From: Halocaridina rubra
Taxonomy: Eukaryota; Arthropoda; Malacostraca; Decapoda; Atyidae
Assembly (NCBI GenBank): GCA_037179515.1
Contig: JAXCGZ010007599.1
Location: 62,001-126,000, forward strand
Direction: 5' to 3'
Length of the DNA stretch: 64,000 nt
Each line of letters starts with the position of its first letter. Position 1 is the first letter of the stretch. The notes under the pieces are model-generated. The model saw only the letters and a list, made by a program, of their open reading frames with translations. It did not search any database and was not told where the DNA came from. Shown here in pieces: positions 12,214 through 23,969 of the stretch. The position numbers and the translations under genes were made by a program.

Positions 12214-12365
12214 TATTATTATGACGAGTTACGACGCCTAACGGTAGATATTGGAACTACTGTACGTATTTTAATAATATTTTATATGCTTTTATTCTTA
12301 TTTATTGTACAATAACATGATTTTATGCACTTTTGTTTCTATTTATTGTACAGTAACATGATTTC
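11922..12365. repeat. Direct repeats with 300-bp period plus (TTA)n
   Basis: 'acgacgcctaacggtagata' occurs at 11931 and again at 12231, exactly 300 bp apart. The two copies stay similar for about 130 bp ('tttattgtacaataacatga'). A (TTA)n run (about 12165-12220) lies between them. Confidence 0.85.
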
Positions 12366-14747
12366 ATGTGCTTTTAATGGTTTTCTGCTGATATTAGGAT
12401 TCCAATATTTGTAGCGGACAGACGTAAAGGTGATTATAATGACAAACTTTAGTTTTATTTTTTTTATATATATTTTTTTTGAAACCCGACGTATAATCGA
12501 GAACGACTTAACTCAAAACGACTTAAGCCGAGGTATACTTGTACATATTAAAATTTCCAGTATTTTCATTATTTTATTGATAAAAAAAAGTATTTCCTAG
12601 CCTAAGAATAATAAAACAATAAAAAATAGTAAAAAACAAATTTAAACATGTAACTCAGATTATTGCACCATGTAAAATACTGTAAGATAGCGTACACTGT
12701 ATAGGTGTCTTGGAAAACGCAAAGGCTCGCACCTATGTGAGATAGCGCATGGGATGCTATTGGCTGATGGGTCGGAGACGACAAATCACATAATTGTTTT
12801 TCTGTATGTTCTGTATCATGGGGTCTGATTGTTTTTTTCATTGAAGCATCATTCTCCCAGCATCTTCCATTGTCTCCCCTCACCCGTTCAGTCTACACTT
12901 GTGTGCGCCGTTCGCATTGTGCTTCTTAATACTTTCTGCTTGTGATTTTGTGAAACTTTCGTATTTCATCCTCTGCAATGTCTCTCAAGCGTCCTTCATC
13001 TTCTACGGCTTCTGGTAGTAAGCCTAAGTGGCAAAGGAAAATGTTGACCATAACAGAAAAGGTATAACCGTTAGATATGCCGAAGGAAGGAAGAAGGTTC
13101 GCAGATGTCGGCCGCCATTTCGGCATCATCGAATCTACTGTTCGATACATCAAAAAGGACGAGGCAAATATCAGGAAAACAGCGACTATTTCTTTTAGTA
13201 AAACAGCGAAGAGGGTCGTAACACCCCATAATAAGATAAGAGTGCTCATGGAATCTGCATTGGCCCTGTGGATTGCTGATTGCAGGAAGAACATCAGCTT
13301 AGACACCAATATCATACAAACAAAGGCGAAGAAGCTGTACGAGACATCTGCTGCAAACGAACCCGACGACGACAGTGACGACCGTGAGGAGGAGGAGAGA
13401 AAAAGATATCGACCACCCACAATCAGGACCCTCGAGCAATTCTCCACCGAGGACATGATCGTTCGTTGCAAGCAAGGGATGGTTCGCCAAATTTCAAAAA
13501 CGCTATGGCCTAAAGAGCGTTTTGGTGCAGGGCGAAGCTGCCTCTGCAGATACAGCTACAGCTGAAGAATATGTAAAGAACAACTTCAAGAAAATTATCG
13601 CTGAGGGCGAATATGCTCCTGAGCAAGTCTTTAACATGGATGAGACTGAGTTATTTGGGAAGAGAATGCCGGCTCGCAGTTTTCTCTTCAAGGAAGAAGC
13701 TAAAGCTCCAAGGTTTAAGGCCTGGATCAGGAAAAGCCTCACATCGGACTGGATTCACAAATGCTTTATCCTTCAGGTCAAAATTTATCTTGCGGAGAAG
13801 GGCCTTGAATTTAGTCATTCTTTTGATGGATAATGCTGGTGGCCACGCAACTAATCTCCAATATGACGGTGTTCAATTAGAGTTCCTGCCACCAAATACG
13901 ACATCACTGATTCAGCCTATAGATCAAGGCGTTATTCATGCATTCAAGACCCTCTACACATGAAATACCCAGGCGAACCTGGTTGTCTCCATGGATGCAG
14001 ACAAAGAATTTGTACTGAAGACGTACTGGCGTAACTACACGATTGCTACATGCCTTCAAAATATTTAGAATGCAATCAAAGAGATGAAGCCGGCCACAAT
14101 CAAAGCCAGCTAGAAGAAATAGTGGTCCGAAGTCATCTAAGACTACAAGGGATTCGCTCCTGACGAAGTCCATAACTTGGCAGTTTCGAAAGCTCTGAAG
14201 TTGGTTGCATTTCTAGAAGGAGAAGGCATTAAAGATATGACTCACAAAGACGTGAATGAACTGATCGACTGCCACTAGCAGCCTTTGACTGATGAAGATT
14301 TGGAGGAAAAGACAAAATCAGCAAGCAAAGAAGAGGAAGAAGAACAACCAGAGGAAACGCACGAAGAAGTCGAAGTACCTGGCCTTACACTCGAACGTCT
14401 GGCAGCCATGTATAACATGGCGAAATAACTCCAACAACTGTCGCAGGAGCATGACAATATAGTGTTGCATCACTTATCGCGGTAGTTCGGTTCCGGGACC
14501 CGGCGCGAACCCGGGCATCCGTGGTGTAGAGATCAGCCTATATGTACATAGATATTTTAATGTATTTTTACGTTTACACTGTATAAACCCTCCCTGTACT
14601 GTAAAAAAAAACACCCTTTACATTATAAATAACAGCAAGCAACGTAATTTTTTTATGAAAGTGATAGGAAAACTTACCATGAATGAGGTGATGATGACTT
14701 GACATTAATAGGATCCATATTTTACAATAATTTTTACGTTTACGTAA

Positions 14748-14889
14748 AATAGTGGCCGACATCCACAAACTTTTTTCCTTCTTTCAACATATCTAAGAGT
14801 TTCACTTTATCTACAATGGTTAACATTTTCCTTTGCCACTTAGGCTCACTACAAGAAGTCTTAGAAGATGAAGGATGCTTGGGAGGCAT
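14748..14889 (-). pseudogene. Truncated Tigger transposase N-terminus in T4
   Basis: The minus-strand ATG at 14889 opens MPPKHPSSSKTSCSEPKWQR and the start of the helix-turn-helix (..LLDMLKEGKKFVDVGHYF). The frame then jumps to 3' untranslated sequence at the word 'gccactattttacgtaaacg'. No catalytic domain remains. Confidence 0.85.
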
Positions 14890-15483
14890 TGCAAAGGTTA
14901 AAATATGCGAGTAAAAAAATCACAAGCAAAACATATTAATAATAATAAGCACAACATGAGTGGCGCACATGAGTGAGGCGAGGCAATGGAAGATGGTGGA
15001 AGCCTTTGACCGAAACGCTGATAGCGGTATCGTATTTTACATGTTGCAATACTGCTAGTATTTATGTTTTTTACTATTTTTTACTGTTATATTATTCTTA
15101 GGCTAAGAAATACGTTTTTTTTTATCAATAAAATCATGAAACTACTGGAAATATAAATATATATGCTAGCTGACGTAGCTTCGACCCCAATACATTGTAC
15201 GCTATCGAACACAAGCAAAACGTGACTTAGACTGAACGAGTCTTTGTCCAAAACGCTGATAGCGGTATCGCATTTTACATATTGCAATACTGTTAGTATT
15301 TATGTTTTTAACTATTTTTTACTGTTTTATTATTCTTAGGCTAATAAATACGTTTTCTTTATCAATAAAATCATGAAACTACTGGAAATATAAATATATA
15401 TGCCAGCTCACGTAGCTGCGACCCCAATACACTGTATGCTATCGAACACTATTTCGTATGATGCAATACTGTGAGTTATACTG

Positions 15484-15674
15484 TACGTCCGTATATCATT
15501 CAGTTATTAGTACAATGTATATTAATTTAAAATTCATCTACTTATTTGATGATTGTACAAAATCTATTGTATTTATTCACTGTAATTTGGACCAAATATT
15601 CCTTTTGTAAAGATTATACTGTACTTTTCAAAAGAGGTGGTCAATAAACGTATCTATCTATCTATCTATCTATC
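15484..15674 (+). repeat. Retroposon-like insert with (TATC)n tail, within T4
   Basis: About 170 bp ending 'gtcaataaacgtatctatct' and a (TATC)n run. A diverged inverse copy sits in T5 at about 18026-18210. T7 has the uninterrupted site ('tttagatatacgtacgcaca', near 21473). It looks like the 3' end of a LINE or SINE with a tetranucleotide tail. Confidence 0.65.
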
Positions 15675-16129
15675 TACATTTATGTTTTTTACTATTTTTT
15701 ACTGTTTTATTATTCGTAGGCTGGGAAATAATGTTTTTTTATCAATTAGATAATAAAATATGTTTCTTTCAATTAAAGAAAAAATGAAAATACAGAGAAT
15801 TTTTATTTTTAATATTTTAGTATTTTTGCATATACCCATTAAATAAAATAATAAAAAACACAATAGAGTGAGAAAGCGAATCAGGAAGTGCGAATAACTG
15901 GGGTAACACTGTAATACGGTTCGTTCGGTGACCTTCTGCAATATTACTGATAATGACATGACTCCTTACTAGACCATCTTCGCACAAAAGAAAAAACAGC
16001 GACAACTCCCCATTACCATATTCTTCTCTCGCAAAAAGCAGCCGTAAAGCTGTCATTGGCTGCGAAGTTTTTGGCTGTGGAGTTTGTACACGTCATCATC
16101 ACCTCATTCACGTTAAGCTTACCTATCAC

Positions 16130-16315
16130 AGTAGTCACTGTGGCTCCTTTGAGGCATCAGGATGAGGGTTCGCGCCCCTTCACGGTCTGAGGTTAGTATG
16201 ACATGCACTCAGGGTAACTATTACATTTGCCAAAACAAGTCCTTCGCAAAAAGGCAACCGTCATAGCTCTTGGTAGAAAAGGGAGTCTGTGACGTAAAAC
16301 AGGAACATATATACA
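16130..16315 (+). mobile_element. tRNA-derived SINE-like fragment in the T3 3' region
   Basis: It begins 'gtagtcactgtggctccttt', with an A-box-like word, followed 30-40 bases on by 'gagggttcgcgcccc', close to a pol III B box. The interruption of the T3 3' untranslated region starts here (after 'cttacctatcac'). Confidence 0.45.
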
Positions 16316-16545
16316 GTAATCCCTCGCTATATCGCAATTCACCTACCGCGAATTCAGTGCATCGTGGTTTTTTTGTCCTTTTTTTTTTATGATTGTGACA
16401 CCAGGACGGGCCAAAAAATAATATAATAAAACAGCCTTTATCGGGCCTGGGCCCGAAGAATACATAAAGTGAAGAGAAACAGAGATGGAGAGTGTAATGA
16501 CCTATCATATGTGAAGGGATTATATAGGCTAACGTATATTGTACT
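16316..16545 (+). mobile_element. Left end of a T6-type Tigger composite
   Basis: A left Tigger terminal repeat ('cagtaatccctcgctatatc', then 'cgcgaattcagtgcatcg') is followed by the word 'gacaccaggacgggcc' and 'cctttatcgggcctgggccc', exactly as at the right side of T6 (reverse strand, 20880-21046). No right end is seen before the satellite units begin. Confidence 0.7.
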
Positions 16546-16559
16546 GTACATGGGAAACT

Positions 16560-17135
16560 TAAATGAAATACATATATTCTCTACACGCTATTTCCCTTAC
16601 GATATTATATCGAATAATTGTTTGCTATTTGTTCTTAATGCTTTTTTCAATTCTCTTCATAATATTCGATCGCATTAAGCAGTAGAAGAGGAGGAGGATG
16701 TGGGAGAACGAACCTCTATCTGCAAACATTTTGGCGCTTCCGTACCAGTTGATACACCCTCGCACGCTATTTCCGTGATGATATTATATCAAAAATTTTT
16801 TTGCTGTTTGTTCTTAATGCTTTTTTTCAATTCTCTTCATAATATTCGATCGCATTAAGCGGTAGATGAAGAGGAGGAGGCGGGAGAATGAACCTCTATC
16901 TGCAAACATTTTGGTACTTCCGTATCAGCTGATACACCCTCGCACGCTATTTCCCTGACGTTATATCACAAGTTTGTTTGCTGTTTGTTCTTAATGCTTT
17001 TTTTTAATTCTCTTTATAATATTCAATCGCATTAAGCGGTAAAAGAGGAAGAGGGTGCAGGAGAACGAACCTCTAACCAAATAGTTTTGCCGTTTCCGTA
17101 TCAACTGATGCTTATCACTATTCAGGCACAATATC
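16560..17135. repeat. Tandem satellite, unit about 180 bp, three units
   Basis: 'cgcattaagc' ends at 16680, 16860 and 17038, giving periods of 180 and 178 bp. Each unit contains 'ggagaacgaacctcta' or a close variant, a 'cttccgta.cag.tgatac' word, 'cacgctatttcc' and 'ttgctgtttgttcttaatgc'. A further partial unit lies at about 17375-17449, and diverged copies occur in N1 and T6. Confidence 0.85.
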
Positions 17136-17784
17136 TTACTCATAAAATATTCATTTACTCACCCTCTTTGGGGTTTATCTAATTATCAAGATTATAATAT
17201 CATTAATGTTCCTTGGTTCTAGACATTATTCTATCTTCTTTACATATCAACCATGCTGCACGAAATCTTAATGTAAACAAAGTAATCCGAGAGAAAAATA
17301 AAACGCATACAATTCGCTACAAAGAAAACGTATATCGTACTGTACATGGGAAACTGAAATGCAATATATATATTCTCTACACGCTATTTCCCTGACGATA
17401 TTATATCAAAAGTTTGTTTGCTGTTTGTTCTTAATGCTTTTTTTCAATCTTCATAAAATCACGTGCATATAAATTTATGCTTGCGTGCTGTTATTAATAA
17501 AGTACAGGGTGGCGCGTTAACAGTGCAAGGAGGGTTTATACAGTAAAGGTAAAAATAAATGTAAATACCTATAATAAATATGGTGCTCCTACTTCGCGGA
17601 TTTTCACCTATCGCGGCGGGTCCCGGAACTGAACCCCTGCGATAAATGAGGGAGCACTGTCCACGCTTCTCATTGGGAAAAATAATTTCAACCCAAGAAC
17701 AGGTATTGGGAACGGATTAAGTTCGTGGGTTGGGGTCACCACCGTGTGTGTAAACATATATATAGTACATATACAGTATATATA

Positions 17785-19266
17785 CAGTGTTCCTGCCGTT
17801 ATTTGCGTTTCTTGGTTCGCGTTCTCACTGTATCGCGGTTTTTTTTTGATAAATTATTATTTTATTTCATGGGTATATGCAAAAATATTAAAATAAAAAA
17901 AAAAATCTCAGTATTTTCATTTTTTTTATTGAAAAAAACATATTTAATTATCTAATTAATAAAAAAAATTATTTCCCAGCCTACAAATAATAAAACAGTA
18001 AAAAATAGTAAAAAACATAAATGTAGATAGATAGATAGATAGATAGATACGTTTACTGACCACCTCTTTTGAAAAGTACAGTATAATCTTTACAAAAGGA
18101 ATATTTGGTCCAAATTACAATGAAAAAATACAATAGATTTTGTACAATCATCAAATATGTAAATGAATTTTAAATTAATATACATTGTACTAATAACTGA
18201 ACCATATACGTACGTACAGCATAACTCACAGTATTGCATCATGCGAAATAGTGTTCGATAGCGTACAATGTATTGGGGCCGCAGCTACGTGAGCTAGCAT
18301 ATATATTTATATTTCCAGTAGTTTCATGATTTTATTGATAAAAAAACGTATTTATTAGCCTAAGAATAATAAAACAGTAAAAAATAGTAAAAAACATAAA
18401 TACTAACAGTATTGCAACATGTAAAATACGATACTGCTATCAGCATTTTGGACAAAGACTCGTTCAGTCTAACTCACGTGTGCGCCGTTCACGTTGTGTT
18501 TATTAAACGTTTTGCTTGTGTTCGATAGCGTACAATGTATTGGGGTCGCAGTTACGTGAGCTAGCATATATATTTATATTTCCAGTTGTTTCATGATTTT
18601 ATTGATATAAAAAACGTATTTCTTAGCCTAAGAATAATAAAACAGTAAAAAATAATAAAAAACATAAATACTAACAGTATTGCAACATGTAAAATACGAT
18701 ACCGCTATCAGCGTTTCGGTCAAAGGCTTCCACCATCTTCCATTATCTCGCTTCACTCGTGTGCGCCATTCACGTTGTGCTTATTATTATTGATATGTTT
18801 TGCTTGTAATTTTTTTACTCGCATATTTTAACCTTTGCAATGCCTCCCAAGCATCCTTCATCTTCTAAGGCTTCTTGTAGTGAGCCTAAGCGGCAAAGGA
18901 AAATGTTAACCATTGTAGATAAAGTGAAACTCTTAGATAAGTTGAAAGAAGGAAAAAAGTTTGTGGATGTCGGCCGCTATTTTACGTAAATGTAAAAATT
19001 ATTGTAAAATACTGTACCTATGTATGTCAAGTCATCATCACCTCATTCACGGTAAGTTTTCCTATCACTTTCATAAAAAATTACGTTGCTTGCTGTTATT
19101 TAAAATGTAAAGGGTGTTTTTTTAACAGTACAGGGAGGGTTTATACAGTGTAAACGTAAAAATACATTAAAATATCTATGTACATATAGGCTGATCCTAC
19201 TCCGCGGATTTCCTGGTTCGCGCCGGGTTCCGGAACCGAACTACCGCGATAAGGGAGGTAACACTG
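17785..19266 (+). mobile_element. T5: non-autonomous Tigger derivative, sister of T4
   Basis: The left terminal repeat 'cagtgttcctgccgttattt' starts at 17785 and the right one ends 'ggtaacactg' at 19266, both next to TA. It contains the (TAGA)n retroposon (about 18026-18210), 5' repeat units, a transposase stub and 3' untranslated sequence. The stub is joined to the 3' region at the same base as in T4 ('gccgctattttacgtaaatg'). Confidence 0.9.
18840..18986 (+). pseudogene. Truncated Tigger transposase N-terminus in T5
   Basis: The ATG at 18840 opens MPPKHPSSSKASCSEPKRQR and ..LKEGKKFVDVGRYF, then runs into 3' untranslated sequence at the shared T4/T5 deletion junction. It encodes only part of the first DNA-binding helix-turn-helix and no catalytic residues. 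Confidence 0.85.
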
Positions 19267-19296
19267 TATATATATATATAATATACATATATATAT

Positions 19297-19382
<86 letters not shown>
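19267..19382. repeat. (TA)n array between T5 and T6
   Basis: About 115 bp of TA with minor breaks ('aatatacat' and 'aaatat' near the left). It touches the right end of T5 and the left end of T6. Confidence 0.95.
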
Positions 19383-19384
<2 letters not shown>

Positions 19385-19716
19385 TGTAATCCCTCGTTTA
19401 TTGAGGGAGTTCGGTTGGGGGACCACCCGCGATAGGTGAAAAACCACGAAGTAGGAGCACCATATTAAAAAAAGAATAAAATGAAATAAAAGATTTTGAC
19501 ACCAGGATGGGCCAAAAAATAATAAAATAAAACAACCTTCATCACGCCTGGGCATGAAGAATACATAAAGTAAAGAGCAACAGAGATAGAGAGTGTAATG
19601 TCCTGTCAGATGTAAAGGGATTATAAAAGATATGTGATGAATATCCAATTCTCTGCTGGGTTTTAATATACCTCTGCATTACTCTCATGATGTCTATTCC
19701 AAAAATTCTCCTTAGA

Positions 19717-19768
<52 letters not shown>

Positions 19769-19816
19769 GGCGACAATTATTTTCCTTTGATGATGATTGT
19801 GGAGATTATTATGATA

Positions 19817-19891
<75 letters not shown>
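19717..19891. repeat. (ATT)n microsatellites
   Basis: Two runs, about 19717-19768 and 19816-19891, separated by a short unique stretch. Confidence 0.95.
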
Positions 19892-19893
<2 letters not shown>

Positions 19894-20247
19894 GAATTTG
19901 TCATTAAACCTTTATTTTTACAATAAATAATGTAGTTCTGGTTGAATGAACAAGAGATAATTAAAGATCTCTCTCTCTCTCTGTCAAACAGCAAACAGCA
20001 AACAAACTTTCAATATAATATCGTCAGGGAAATAGCTTGTAGAGAATATATATATTTCATTTAAGTTTTCCATGAATACAGTATGACATATGTTTTCTTT
20101 GAATGAATTGTATACATTTTCTTTTTCTCTCATCTGATGTTATTTATATTAAGATTTCGTGCAGATAGATAGAATAATGCTTAGAACCAAGGAATATTAA
20201 TAACACGATAATCTTGAAAATTAGATAAACTCCAAACAAAGCGCAAG

Positions 20248-20352
<105 letters not shown>

Positions 20353-20561
20353 TAATAATGAACTTCCCTACATTTTAAATTCACTCTCTGTCTTCATTTT
20401 CTGATGGAACTTTAAAAGGATGCATCTCTCTCTCTATCTCTCTCTCCAACATTCTATTCTACCCAACCCACAAAACCCCCTTTGTCCCAGCCATCTAGGG
20501 AGGGGCACTGTACAGTTATTAATGTAAATAAACCAAAAGACTTACAAACAATGATGATCCC

Positions 20562-20735
<174 letters not shown>

Positions 20736-21046
20736 TCTAAGGAGAATTTTTGGAATAGACATCATGAAAGTAATGCAGAGGTATATTAAAACCCAGCAGA
20801 GAATTGGATATTCATTACACATCTTTTATAATCCCTTCACATCTGACAGGTCATTACGCTCTCCATCTCTGTTTCTCTTTACTTTATATATTCTTCGTTC
20901 CCAGGCCCGATAAAGGCTGTTTTATTTTATTTTTTTTTTTGGCCCGTCCTGGTGTCAAAATCATTAAATTTTTATTTATTTATATTTTTAAATCTGCAAT
21001 GGACTGAATTCGCGATAGGTGAACCGCGATGTAGCGATGGATTACT

Positions 21047-21224
<178 letters not shown>

Positions 21225-22149
21225 ACAATAGGGTATTCCCCCCCTGTATTGCGTTTCTTGATTCGCCTTCTCACTGTATCGTGGTTTTCTTTTGGATAAA
21301 TTATTATTTTATTTCATGGGTATACGCAAAAATATTAAAATATTGAAGAAATATAAATTTTCAGTATTTTCATTTTTTTATTGAAAAAAAAATTTCATTA
21401 TTTAATTGATAAAAAAAATTTATTTCCCAGCCTAAGAATAATAAAACAGTAAAAAATAGTAAAAAACATAAATTTAGATATACGTACGCACAGTATAACT
21501 CAGTATTGCATCATGCGAAATAGTGTCCGATAGTGTACAATGTATTGGGGTCACAACTCCGTGAGCTAGCATATATATTTATATTTCCAGTAGTTTCATG
21601 ATTTTATTGATAAAAAAAACGTATTTCTTAGCCTAAGAATAATAAAACAGTAAAAAATAGTAAACAGTATTGCACCACGTAAAATACGATACCAGTATCA
21701 GTGTTTCAGAAAACGCAAAGGCTCTCACCTACGTGACCTAGTGAATATTAAAATTTTCATTATTTTATTGATAAAACAAGTATTTCCTAGCCTAAGAATA
21801 ATAAAACAGTAAAAAATAATAAAAAACATAAAGTACTAACAGTATTGCACCATGTAAAATACAATACTGCCATCAACGTTTCAGAAAAGGAAAAGGATCT
21901 CACCTACGTGAGATAGTTCATGGAATGCTATTGGCTGAAAGGTCGGGAGACGACGAATCACAGAATTGTTTTTCAATATTTTCTGTATCATGGGGTCTAA
22001 TTGGCTTTTTCATGGCAGTATGCTTTTCCCTCCAATTTCCAATGTGCCGCCTCACTCGCTCAGTCTAACTCACGTGTGCGCCGTTCTCGTTGTGCTTATT
22101 AATACGTTTTGCTTGTGATTGTGTTTTCACGCGTAATTTAACCTTTGCA

Positions 22150-23912
22150 ATGCCTCCCAAACGTCCTTCACCTTCTAAGGCTTCAGGTAGTCAGCCTAAG
22201 CGGCAAAGGAAAATGTTAACCATTGTAGATAAAGTGAAACTCTTAGATATGTTGAAAGAAGGAAAAAGGTTTGTGGATGTCGACCACTATTTTGGCCGCA
22301 GTGAATCTACTGTTCGCTACATCAAAAAGGATGAGGCAAAGATCAGGAAAACAGTAAGCATTTCTTTTGATAAATCAGCGAAGAGGGTTGTAACATACCG
22401 CAATAAGGCAGTAGTGCGGATGGAAGCTGCTTTGGCCCTCTGGATTGCTGATTGCAGAAAGAAAAACATCAGCTTACACACCAATATCATACAAACAAAA
22501 GCAAAGAAGCTGTACGAGACATTCTCTGCAAATGAACCCGATGATGATAGTGGCGACCGCGGAGAGGAGGAGAGAGAAGAAGATATCAACGACCCACAAC
22601 CAGGACCCTCCAGCAATTCTCCATCGAGGATACAACCGTTCATTGCTAGCAATGGATGGTTCTTCAAATTTCAAAAACGCTATGGCCTAAAATGCGTTTC
22701 AATGCATGGTGAAGCTGCCTCTGCAGATACAGCTGCCGCAGAAAATTACATCAAGAATGACTTCAAGAAAATTATCGCCGAAGGGGAATATGTTCCCGAG
22801 CAAGTCTTCAACATGGATGAGACTGGCTTATTTTGGAAGAGAATGCCATCTCGCACTTTTCTGTTCAAGGACAAAGCTAAAGCCCGGGATTTAAAGCGCA
22901 CAAAGATCGTGTTACCCTCATCATGTGCGGGAATGCTGCAGGCTTCATGTTAAAGCCCGGGCTTATCTACAAGTCAAAGAACCCTAAGGCTTTGAAGAAC
23001 AAGAATAAGAATCTGCTGCCCGTGTATTGGATGCATAACCCTAAGGCATAGATCACGAAAAGCCTCTCATTGGACTGCTTTCACCAATGCTTTATCCCTC
23101 AGGTCAAACTTTATCTTGCGGAAAAAGGCCTTGAATTTAAAGTCCTTCTTTTGATGGATAATGCTGGTGGCCACGCAACCAATCTCCAATATGACGGTGT
23201 TCAAGTTGAGTTCTTGCCACCGAATATGACGTCACTGATTCAGCCTATGGATCAAGGCATTATTCGTGCGTTCAAGGCCCTCTACTCAAAATGCCCGGCG
23301 GACCTAGTTGAATCCATGGATTTGGACAAAGAATTCTCATTGAAGACTTACTGGCGTAATTACACGATTGCCACATGCCTAAAAAATATTCAGAAAGCAA
23401 TCAAAGAGATGAAGTCGGCCACAATCAATGCCAGCTGGAAGAAATTGTGGCCCAAAGTCATCCACGACTACAAGGGATTTGCTCCTGACGAAGTGCAGAA
23501 GTCGGCAGTTGCGAAAGCTGTGAAGTTGGCTGCATTGCTAGGAGGAGAAGGCTTTAAAGATATGACTCCCGAAGATGTGAATGAACTGATTGACTGCCAC
23601 TCGCAGCCTTTGACCGATGAAGACTTGGATGAAATGACGAAATCAGCGAGCGAAGAAGAGGAAGAACTTGAGGAATCGCACAAAGAAATTGAAGAACCTG
23701 GCCTTACACTCGAACGTTTGGCAGCCATACATGAATATGTGAAAGCAGCCCAAAAACTCTCGCAGGAATATGACGATAATATGGTTCGTTCGGTGACCTG
23801 TAATTTTCTCGACGATGCCATGATTCCTTACCATACCATCTTCCAACAAATGAAGAAACAGCGACTGCAACTCCCCATTACCATGTTCTTCTCCCCCAAA
23901 AAGCATCCGTAA
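22150..23912 (+). pseudogene. Tigger-like DDE transposase of T7, two disabling lesions
   Basis: The best copy of the family, about 586 codons. The order is: basic start MPPKRPSPSKASGSQPKRQR; CENP-B/psq helix-turn-helix (..KVKLLDMLKEGKRFVDV..); second DNA-binding domain (..ALALWIADCRKKNISL.. to ..GWFFKFQKRYGLK..); DDE domain with Asp at 22816 (FNMDETGLF), Asp at 23157 (LLMDNAGGH) and Asp at 23250 (PMDQGIIRAF); acidic tail (ASEEEEELEE). The last two Asp are 31 residues apart, the DD30D spacing of pogo/Tigger. Lesions are a one-base deletion near 22890 (in 'aaagcccggg') and a TAG near 23049 where relatives have Trp. It acts in the nucleus on its own terminal repeats. Confidence 0.92.
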
Positions 23913-23969
23913 AGCTTTTATTGACTGCGAAATAATTTCCTCCGGGGTCGAGAATGATGATCATCACCT

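Larger units (their letters stand above)
9494..12541. mobile_element. N1: TA-targeting DNA transposon inserted in T3
   Basis: The left end 'cagggatacctcatctaacg' and the reverse complement of the right end 'caagtatacctcggcttaag' are related terminal repeats. They are followed by subterminal 'acgacttaag' words on both sides. Both ends are flanked by TA, and joining the flanks restores 'gagctagtacatatt', the uninterrupted sequence seen in T2 at 6227. No transposase is recognisable inside. Instead there is a LINE zinc-knuckle fragment, copies of a 180-bp satellite unit, a CR1 fragment and direct repeats. It is probably non-autonomous. Confidence 0.85.
14460..15911 (-). mobile_element. T4: non-autonomous Tigger derivative inserted in T3
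   Basis: Terminal repeats lie at both ends, the right-end type at 14460 and the left-end type ('ggggtaacactg' on the plus strand) at 15911, each flanked by TA. Excising it restores 'atgacaataatacggttcg', which matches the T7 transposase sequence. Only the first part of the transposase remains, joined to the 3' untranslated region. The same junction and the same internal retroposon occur in T5, so the two belong to one derivative family. Confidence 0.9.
12978..16047 (+). pseudogene. Tigger-like transposase of T3, split by T4 and decayed
   Basis: The ATG at 12978 opens the family N-terminus (MSLKRPSSSTASGSKPKWQR). Helix-turn-helix (GRRFADVGRHFGIIESTVRY) and FNMDE follow (near 13635). A deletion of about 190 bp near 13715 removes the stretch after the first Asp. 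LLMDNAGGH lies near 13830 and PIDQGVIHAF near 13915. T4 interrupts the gene at 14460-15911. Coding similarity then resumes with '..cggttcgttcggtgacc' to the TAA at 16045. Many stops and frameshifts are present. Confidence 0.85.

Noticed and set aside
13904..14457. Minus-strand frames with Cys- and Ser-rich sequence
   Set aside because: Antisense shadows of the T3 transposase. Similar frames appear opposite T2, T7 and T10.
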